NCBI GenBank assembly: GCA_009823505.1
Contig: VZQC01006589.1
Coordinates: forward strand, 7,939,275-8,003,274
DNA from: Rhizomys pruinosus
Taxonomy: Eukaryota > Chordata > Mammalia > Rodentia > Spalacidae
Reading direction: 5' to 3'
Length of the DNA stretch: 64,000 nt
The position numbers and the translations under genes were made by a program. Positions 56,674 to 64,000 of the stretch are shown here, piece by piece. Every line of letters begins with the position of its first letter. The stretch's first letter is position 1. The notes beneath the pieces were generated by a model. That model made no database searches and was not told the DNA's origin. It saw nothing but the letters and a program-made list of their open reading frames with translations.

Positions 56674-57046
56674 CGGGGGCTGGAGAGATGGCCTAGCGGT
56701 TGAGAGTGCCGACCGCTCTTACAGAGGACCCGGGTTCGATCCCCAGCACCCACATGGCGGCCGAGAACCGTCTGAAACTCTAATTCCAGGAGAACTCCAG
56801 TTCCAGAGGAATTCGACACCCTCGTCTGACCGCGGCATTGCACGACACGGGTGCACAGACTTGCATGCAGACAGTACATTGATACACATACTGAAATAAA
56901 TAAATGCCGGGCATGCTTTTAATCCTAGCACTTGGGAGGCAGAGGCACGTGGATGTCTGTGAGTCCGAGGCCAGCCTGGTCTACAGAGTGAGTTCCAGGA
57001 CAGCCAGAGCTACAGGGAGACCTTGTCTCAAAAAGACAAAAAAAAA
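56674..57046 (+). mobile_element. B2-B1 dimeric SINE
   Basis: A full B2 with the 17-bp duplication (56674-56905) is followed directly by a B1 (56906-57046) starting GCCGGGCATGC. One TSD, AAAAGAAGCTCTA (56661-56673 and 57047-57059), encloses the pair. No duplicated bases separate the two units, so they look inserted as one transcript. The B1 part lacks about 10 bp of its usual 'ggtggcgcac' segment. Confidence 0.85.
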
Positions 57047-59385
57047 AAAAGAAGCTCTAGTAACTATATGAACTCATGGAGATTAAACAATACACACCTG
57101 AATGATGAATGCATCAAAGTAGCAATTAAGAAAGAAATAAAAGTATTCCTGGAACTGAATTAAAAGAATAATACAGCACAACAAAATACCTTAGAATACT
57201 TCAAAAAGACTCTTAAGAAGGAAGTTGGTAGCTCTAAGTGCCTATATAAAAATCAGATAAAGCACAAATAAATGATTTAACATTGCAACTCAAGAATCTG
57301 GAATGGCAAGAACAAATGAGAATCCCATATGAGAAGAAATACCAAAAATCAGAGAAAAAATTAATGAACTAAAATCACAGGAAACAGTACAGAATGAATT
57401 AATATAAAGCTGTTATTCTGAAAAGATAACCAAGCTAGGCAGATCCTGAGAGCACTTACTCAAAAGAAAAAAGAGCAAATTCAAGTGCTTAAAATCAGAG
57501 ATGAAAAAGAAGTCATTACAACAGACTGAAACCAAAAGGATCCTGAGCATGATAAGGGGTAGTTCAAAAGCCGATGCTCTACTAAATTTGAAAACCTAAA
57601 AGAAACAGAGGAAAATCTAAGTTCATGGGAACCACCAATGCCAAACCAAGAAGAGATCAACAGTTTAAACAGGCTCACAATAAATAAGAAAATTGAAACA
57701 GTAATACAAAACCTCTCAACTAAAACAAGACAAGAGCAAGATGGATTCACAGCAGAATTATACCAAATATTAAAAATATCTACAAGCAATGCTACTTAAA
57801 TTATTCAAAAAGATAGAATCAGAGGGAAAATGGCCAAACTCCTTCGATGAAGCCATCATCACTCTAATACCCAAACTTGTCAGGGACACAACCAAAAAGG
57901 AAAACTATAAATCTATACCTTTATTGAAAATAAATGCAAAAATTCTCAAAAAATGACTACAAAATGCATACAGACACACATCAAAATGATCATCCACTAT
58001 GATCATCTCCTTTATTCCAGAGATAAAGGGATGGTTCAATATACATAAATCAATAAATGTTACAAGTCATGTAAATGGACTCAAAGACAAAACTCACATG
58101 GTCATATCAATAGATTCAGAAAACACCTTTGACAGGCTCTGACATGAAGTAATATAAAATCCTAGAGGGTATTGGCTGGAGGGAACATTCCTCAACATAA
58201 TTAAAGTTGTATACAACAAATCACAGCCAATATCATTCTACATGGAAGCATTCCCATAAAAATCAGGAACCACAACAAGGCTGCCCACTGTCTCCACTCC
58301 TTTTTCAATATAGTATTTTAGACTCTTGCTAGAACAATATGACAAAAGAAGTAAGGAGTACTAAATGGAAGAGTTATCCTATTTTTAGATGACTTGGCAT
58401 TATATGTAAAATATATGAAAAGCTCCACCAGAAAACTCTGAGAAATGATTGACAGTTTCAGGAAAGTGGCGAATCAGTAGCCTTTCTACAAACCAGTAAC
58501 AAGCAATCAGAGAAAGAGTACAGGGAAACCCTCCCATTCACAATTACCTCAAAAAAATCTAGAAATAAATATGACCAAAGATACTAAAAATCTCTACAAT
58601 GAAAATTTTAAATCTTTGATGAAAGAAATTGAGGAAGACACAAGAAGGAAGGACATCTCTTGCTGATGGAATAAAAGAATTAATATTGGGAAAATGAGCA
58701 TCCCACCTAAAGCAATGTATGGATCCAATGCAGTCCCAATCAAATACCTATGATGTTCTTTATAGAATTAGAAACAACAGTCCTGAAATTCGTATGGAAT
58801 CATAAAATACCCCAGATGGCCAAAGCATTCCTGAGCAAAAAGAGCAAAAAGTGCTGGGGAGATCACAATACCATATCTCAAATTAATTCAAGAGCTATAG
58901 ACGTAATGACATGGTACTAGAAAAAATTGGAACAGAAATTGAAGGAACATAATTGAACACACAAACATGAGTAGATCCAATTTCAGCCACATATAATTCA
59001 CAAAGGTGCCAAGAACACACAGTGAAGGAAAGAAAGCATCTTTAAAATGGTGCTGACAAAATTGGATCTCCATCTGTACAAGAATAAAATGAGAACCTCT
59101 TCATCAAGTTTGCACAGAAGTCAACTCCTAATGGATCGAAACCTCAGTGTGAAACCTGAAACTGAAACTATTACAAGAAAACATATGCAGCACTCTACAA
59201 GTTAAAGGTATAGGAAAGCACCATCTAAACTGGATATCCTTTTCTGGGGAATTATGATTGGGAATTCATTAAACTAAAAGGCTTTTGTGCAGGAAAAGAA
59301 ACAAACAAGGATGTGAAGAGAAAACCAAACCCACTGAGAAAATCTTTGCCAGTGACACATCTGACATGTTAAAATCCAGAATTTA

Positions 59386-59514
59386 CAGCCTTTAATCCCA
59401 GTACTCGGGAGGCAGAGGCAGGCAGATCTCTGTGAGTTCAAGGCCAGCCTGTTCTACACAGTGAGTTCCAGGCCAGTTGAGGCTACAGGAAGACCCTGTC
59501 TCAAGAAGATAAAA
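59386..59514 (+). mobile_element. 5'-truncated B1 SINE
   Basis: Begins at AGCCTTTAATCCCAGTACTC, lacking the first ~20 bp. The TSD AAAATCCAGAATTTA / AAAATTCAGAATTTA is at 59371-59385 and 59515-59529. Confidence 0.93.
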
Positions 59515-60059
59515 AAAATTCAGAATTTATAAAGAACTCTAATAAATAATCAAGAAAAATGGCCCAATTAAAAAAATGACTAAAAAACATTTTAAAATAT
59601 ATTCAGCATCATTAGTAATAAGGGAAATGCAAATTAAAACCACTTTAAATTTCATCTCATGCAGTTCAGACTGGCTAAGATCAAGAGAACAAATGACACC
59701 ACATGCAGAAGAAGATGTAGAGACAGAGGAAAGTTCACTCACTGCTGGTAGGAGTGCAAGCTTGTGCAACCACTATGGAAAGCAGTGTGGAGAACTCTTA
59801 AAAAACTGAAAATTAGCCTACCACATAATCCAGTTTTACCACTCCTTGACATATACCAAAAGGACTCATCCCATTGCAGAGATATGTGTCCATGCATGCT
59901 GTTGCTGCTGTTCTCATAGTAGCTAACAAATGGAAACAACCTGTCCCTCCACAAAGGAGTGAATAATGAAAATGTGGTACATTTGCACAATGGACTAGAA
60001 ATTATACTAAGTGAAGTAGCTGCCCAGAATCGGAAAAGTAATGTATGCTCCCCGTCATT

Positions 60060-61768
60060 GCACCAAGTCCTTACATGTGAGTATATCCTGAAGAAGCTGC
60101 AGAATCCAGCAAAATGGGAAGGGAGCATGGAGCGAAAGCTAAAGAAGGAACCTGAGAGATAAGGGCAGGGGACAGATGTTTCCAAAAGGTAAATGGGTGA
60201 AATGGCGATATTTAAATGGGAGGGAGGAAGGAGGGTTATACAGGGAGCTGCGGGGGCAAAGAGGAAGAAGCGGCTCAGAACAGCTGGGTCCAGAGGAGAC
60301 AGGTGTGATCAAGGGAGGAATGAGGAGGATGTTAAGGGAAGGTTAGAAAGGAGAGAGAAGTGATAAATATTCTCTTAGGAATAAACAGGGGGAAATGTAT
60401 TAGTTCAAAAATCTGCTCAAAATTTACACATACAATATCTCTGCATAGGTCCATGTGTATAGCTGAAGGCTATATAACAAGAAACGGTGCCCAACAGGAG
60501 AAACCTCTCTGAGTTGTTGGTCAAGGGACTCCCAGAATTGCACAGGCTATTGCCACAGCCCTTTATTGCCTCCCAAAACTTTAAATTAAGACCCAAATGC
60601 TGAAGACAAGACATATTTCACACACAGAACCTGGAACAATGGAGCTGGGGCTGACCTGGAAGCCACCTCCCTGAAGGATAGCTCCGATAATTTTGGAAGA
60701 CACTATGCAGGCTTGCTAGGGTAAACTTCAAATAATGGTCCAACCCAAGCTTTAAGCTCTAATAAGCACAACAATGACCACAACAGCAAATTATTGGGGA
60801 AGTAGTGACCCTTTTATTATGGGGGTACCTAACATCTACCTAATTGGACTTAAAGCCCACTCAGTTGAAGAAACTCTGTAAACATAGCCAAATACATATG
60901 CATGGAGAGGTCAAATATTTTAGAGAAAACTCTAAGGCTGTCACATCTCTAGACAATTGTAATTTCCTATGCTGTGCTAAATTATCACCCTTATATTTAC
61001 AGATACAGCCAGTCATCACTCATCAGAGAATCTTCTTTTGCAGCATACACAGAGATTAAGTTTCTATGAGATGCCTATCTGTAAGTGGCATATCTACAAT
61101 TTAACCTCTTCAGCTATGGCTCATGGAACATAGTAGAACAAGGGAGAGAGATAATGCTAATGAATCTCTCAACTCTCATCGATGAAGCTCCTTCATGCAA
61201 CAGAGGGAAGTGACCACAAAAAGCTACAAATGGCCAGACTGCAGAGAATAAGAGACTGCAGAGTGGGTCTTTGGACAGGACTCCTGTATGAAACTCCACC
61301 CACTTCTTGCTCAGGGACTATAATGGAAGAGGGAATAGAAAGATTAAGAACCAGGGGAGGAGGTGCATTACCTCATTCAAACTGAGTCCTACAGGTTCCT
61401 GGTACCCTGCTCATTTGAACTACAGCAATGTTGTCAATATGCACAAGACCCATGCAAATTCAAGCAGACAGAAATTCAGATAGAACTGAGGCAATGGGCA
61501 GGATCCAATATGAACTAAAAATTACTGGCAGCTCACTACTGCTGGGTGAAAGAGAGTTAATCTTCATTGAGAAAGTGACTCCAAGATAGGCCTAGACCCC
61601 CGTGGATGAACTTGCATTGGACACACTAACTTGACTTGATAGGCCTTAATCTAATGACAGACTGTATAAAATCCCATGCGCAGGACTATGGGAGTATGCG
61701 GATGGGGAGGGGTGTATACCGATGATTATGATACTGTGTATGAAATATGTAAAAATTCAATAAAAATA
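60060..61768 (+). other. Long 3' UTR of the old L1
   Basis: A purine-rich stretch (60120-60370), then ~1.3 kb of mixed sequence and a terminal GATGGGGAGGGGTGTATACC...CAATAAAAATA. Its segments recur at 18880-20838 and, inverted, at 42170-43560 and 1278-1795. Confidence 0.75.
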
Positions 61769-62194
61769 TACGATGGAAAGTTGCTGACAGCAGTGTAGTT
61801 CATGGTCACTCGAAGTGTGAGTCCCAGTCAGATATATTATTGGAGTTGGAGACAGCTCCCGATTCCATCTGGTGCTGTCACATACTCTTTTCCACTCCCT
61901 TCCATTAGGCTTTACTCTAAACCTGTTCTCTCCCCTCCACCATGTCCTCCATTCTGTTAACCCCATGGTTGCTTCTCCGTTCTTTACTTAGTGACTCTGC
62001 AGTAACATTGTAATGACTCTTCTTCATATTTACTCAGGATCTTTGTTTCCTTCCAGGACCCTCCTCTCCCTTACGCATGCCACTTTCTCAGTCCCGTTTC
62101 CCCAGGATCTTCACTGACTCACAGTTCTCCCTAGGCTCTCACTATGTAACTGTTGACAAAGAGCTCACATGCACTGAGCACATTCTACTCTCTT
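61769..62194. other. Single-copy C/T-rich sequence
   Basis: No gene supported. Confidence 0.4.
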
Positions 62195-62420
62195 CAATTT
62201 TTTCTTTATTCTTGAGAATTTCGTACATGTACCCAATTAAATACGATCATATCTTTCCCATTTCCCCTCTCCAAGTCCTCCAGTGTCCTACTCAGCACAT
62301 CACCCTCCCAACTGCATGGTTTTCTTACATCCCTCTAAGTTCAATTCCTGTTGTCTTGTGTCCTCTCTGTTCTCTTTATCACTCTGAATATTCTCCCTTG
62401 ATAACCTCCCTGGCTTCTGG
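62195..62420 (-). mobile_element. Old L1 3' UTR fragment
   Basis: TTTCTTTATTCTTGAGAATT, TCGTACATGTACCCAATTAA and ATACGATCATATCTTTCCC are the reverse complement of an old rodent L1 3' terminus. The spurious plus frame at 62077-62466 runs over it. Confidence 0.6.
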
Positions 62421-64000
62421 GGTTTCCATAACGAACTCAGAGCCTCCAGCTATGACCTCTCTCTAGAAGCCCAGACCTCTGTGTCCAGTTGCCCACAAGG
62501 CTTTTCCAATGGAAGCCAACTGTGACCTCAAGGGCCTCAGCATCACTCTTCATTTGTCTTAAAAAATCATCCCTTTCCTACTCTCATCTTCCTACCAGAT
62601 GATGCTGACTCTCTCAAGCCCAAACATGGAAGCATTGTTTTTGACTTGGCCCCACATGTCCCTCTCTTTGCTCCAGTGACTACATTTTGAGTTCCTTCTA
62701 AATATCATCTCAGATAAAGCCATAGTCCATAATCTACTTTTCTATCCTTGAGGGTTAAGTTGATGAAAGGGGAATTCAACTGGCATACTTGAATTTTACT
62801 TATATAGAGGACAACATTTTCCTAAAACCAGTAAATTTGCTATCCCTTTGACTTGCCACTTGGTATCTGGTCACCTACTTTTGAACTCACATTGGCCAGA
62901 AGTAATTTCAAATGCCCCTCTGTTCTAACTTTTCCTGGGGAGGGTTCTCTGCCTGGGAATTCTTGTCTGAGTGCTCTCTGAGGGTGCATTTCCAGTCATA
63001 TTGGTCTCCTCCATAAGGAGAACAAAAGTTGAGCTCTTTTTTCTGATTTCATGTCGAAGAGACTTTCCCTTACTATTTGCTTACACGTGTTCTCTGAATT
63101 CTGTCTATATAAACCCTTTAAAACTCAAGCCTGTAAGGAAGCAACTGTCTCATTTTATATGTATAGATGTTACATGCTGTGTCACTGGTTATAACAGGAG
63201 CAGCACTTGTCTTTCACACAGAGTTTGCTAGAATGAAGCTTGTCAACTTATTTCTCCCTATTGTGCTCTGAGAGATAAACACAGGTGTTGGCACACTTTA
63301 GCAGTAATATTATATGTTTGAATATGGTCAGTGATGTGGAACAGATGATGACTAGACCCTGGAGATGATTGTCACAACAGGTGGAGTCATGCCTTTACTA
63401 AATCCACTTAATTCATCCTATTATAGAATGCCGCCCTATTGGAGATAAGATCTTTACCCTGCTAGTTAAACTAAAATGAGGACAAAAGGCAAGGTTTAAC
63501 TTATGGGACTACAGCTAAAATACCTTCTAGGAAAGGAAAACAACATTGCTCCTCCCCTCTTTGGTTCCTACAACAAAGACAGGCTTTTTTTCCTCAAGAA
63601 ATACAGAGAGCACTTGTATGAAGAAGTCAGAGCCTGCTGCACAGACACACTCCTCCCGAGGCAGAACACGCCCTCCCTTGACAGGAGCACCAGGAATTAG
63701 CCTGGGCCAGCACTAAAGCACTCACTCTCGTCACAGTAATCTGTAGCCTGTGACACTCAACAAGACCATCAATGGATCTAAACATGTCATCTTGTTGGCA
63801 GTAGAATCAGCTGGGCTTTACAGGACAGCTCAAGGGAACAGAGACAGAAATGAGGTTTGTAACTCTGACATGCTTGCCAAATATGAGGAGTTACTCGCAT
63901 TATTTTTATTCCTATTTTCACTTACCAAAATCTAACCAGTGGCCCAGGACACAGTATCTCCAGCTACACTGATGAGTGCCACCTGATTCTACAACCGCCT
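62421..64000. other. Single-copy sequence to the window edge
   Basis: About 1.6 kb without recognised repeats. Short frames (62971-63231, 63503-63700, 63750-63935) show no family resemblance or clear splice sites. If any host exon exists in the window, the single-copy stretches here and at 27.9-29.5 kb are where I would look first. Confidence 0.4.

Larger units (their letters stand above)
55790..60060 (+). pseudogene. L1 ORF2 relic (EN, RT, C-terminal domain)
   Basis: EN begins near 55800 (ITLCINGLDSPLKTH), continues after the B1 with LQETHLTFKNRCYLK (56078-56125) and GVAILIADK (56187-56212). RT blocks follow at 57850-58400, and the C-terminal part to about 60060. Only short open stretches remain, none above about 85 codons of true ORF2. 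It is an inactive fossil. Confidence 0.7.
54740..61768 (+). mobile_element. Nearly full-length old L1 (ORF1, ORF2, long 3' UTR), heavily decayed
   Basis: ORF1 at 54740-55690, ORF2 at 55790-60060, 3' UTR at 60060-61768 ending in CAATAAAAATATA. Both ORFs are shredded by stops and shifts. The RT catalytic block reads F-L-D-D (near 58382-58395), with the usual Tyr/Phe-Ala-Asp-Asp changed at the second position. Three later insertions lie inside it: B1 (55896-56058), a B2-B1 dimer (56674-57046) and B1 (59386-59514). Same lineage as 18528-20838 and 42170-43560 by its 3' UTR. Confidence 0.8.

Noticed and set aside
62077..62466. 129-codon plus-strand frame
   Set aside because: Half of it overlaps an inverted old L1 3' UTR. 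No domain recognised.

Overview
The window looks like a gene-poor stretch of a rodent genome, probably a myomorph (mouse-like or jerboa/mole-rat-like) species. The basis is many B1 and B2 SINEs, B4-like copies, and layers of L1 with rodent-type ORF2 and 3' UTRs. The B2 copies differ from the familiar Mus/Rattus type: they carry a tail module reading CATTGCACGACACGGGTGCAC, and some have a 17-bp internal duplication. I do not name the species. I found no convincing host protein-coding exon, tRNA, rRNA or CRISPR array. Every long open frame falls in L1, a retroviral gag relic, a satellite array or a SINE shadow.

Layout. Bases 1-1144 are the 5' end of an ERV-L class endogenous retrovirus on the minus strand: LTR, tRNA-Leu primer site, and a gag N-terminus related to the Fv1/ERV-L gag family, broken by one in-frame stop. 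Bases 1278-3775 hold an old L1 3' UTR, a TA-rich microsatellite, and an unclassified LTR-like sequence joined to an L1 3' UTR. Bases 3776-10633 are nested plus-strand L1s, including a younger copy inserted with a 14-bp target-site duplication (TSD) that keeps a 333-codon ORF2 C-terminus. Bases 10640-18500 are mostly single-copy DNA with MaLR-type LTR remnants, SINEs and a 16-unit, 24-bp minisatellite. Bases 18528-20838 are an old L1 with a long 3' UTR. Bases 20840-29880 are mainly single-copy sequence with SINEs, LTR pieces and a CAC/CAT-rich array of 55-bp period. Bases 29880-38035 are a minus-strand L1 stack, followed by a 106-base N gap and a plus-strand L1 3' end. Bases 40468-41134 are a second copy of the LTR-like plus L1 3' UTR composite, with its own TSD. 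Bases 42170-43560 are an old L1 3' UTR.

Bases 44520-50547 are a broken L1 with a duplicated 5' region and a remnant of ORF1. A complete non-autonomous MaLR/ERVL-type element (46493-48419, 5-bp TSD) interrupts its endonuclease domain. An out-of-place ORF1 C-terminal fragment and two GC-rich promoter-like monomers follow. Bases 53283-53687 are a solo LTR of the same MaLR family. Bases 54740-61768 are a nearly full-length old L1 carrying three SINE insertions, one of them a B2-B1 dimer. The rest, to 64000, is largely single-copy.

The points most worth a second look are: (1) the composite LTR-like/L1-3'UTR retroposon; (2) two tandem hairpins in the leader of the MaLR element whose stems differ but still pair, each with a GTAAGT splice-donor-like word on the transcribed strand; (3) the ERV-L gag relic; (4) the B2-B1 dimer with a single outer TSD; and (5) a mosaic 363-bp tandem duplication meeting at a single N. 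Family names come from pattern recognition, and repeat boundaries are good to roughly 5-30 bp unless a TSD is given.
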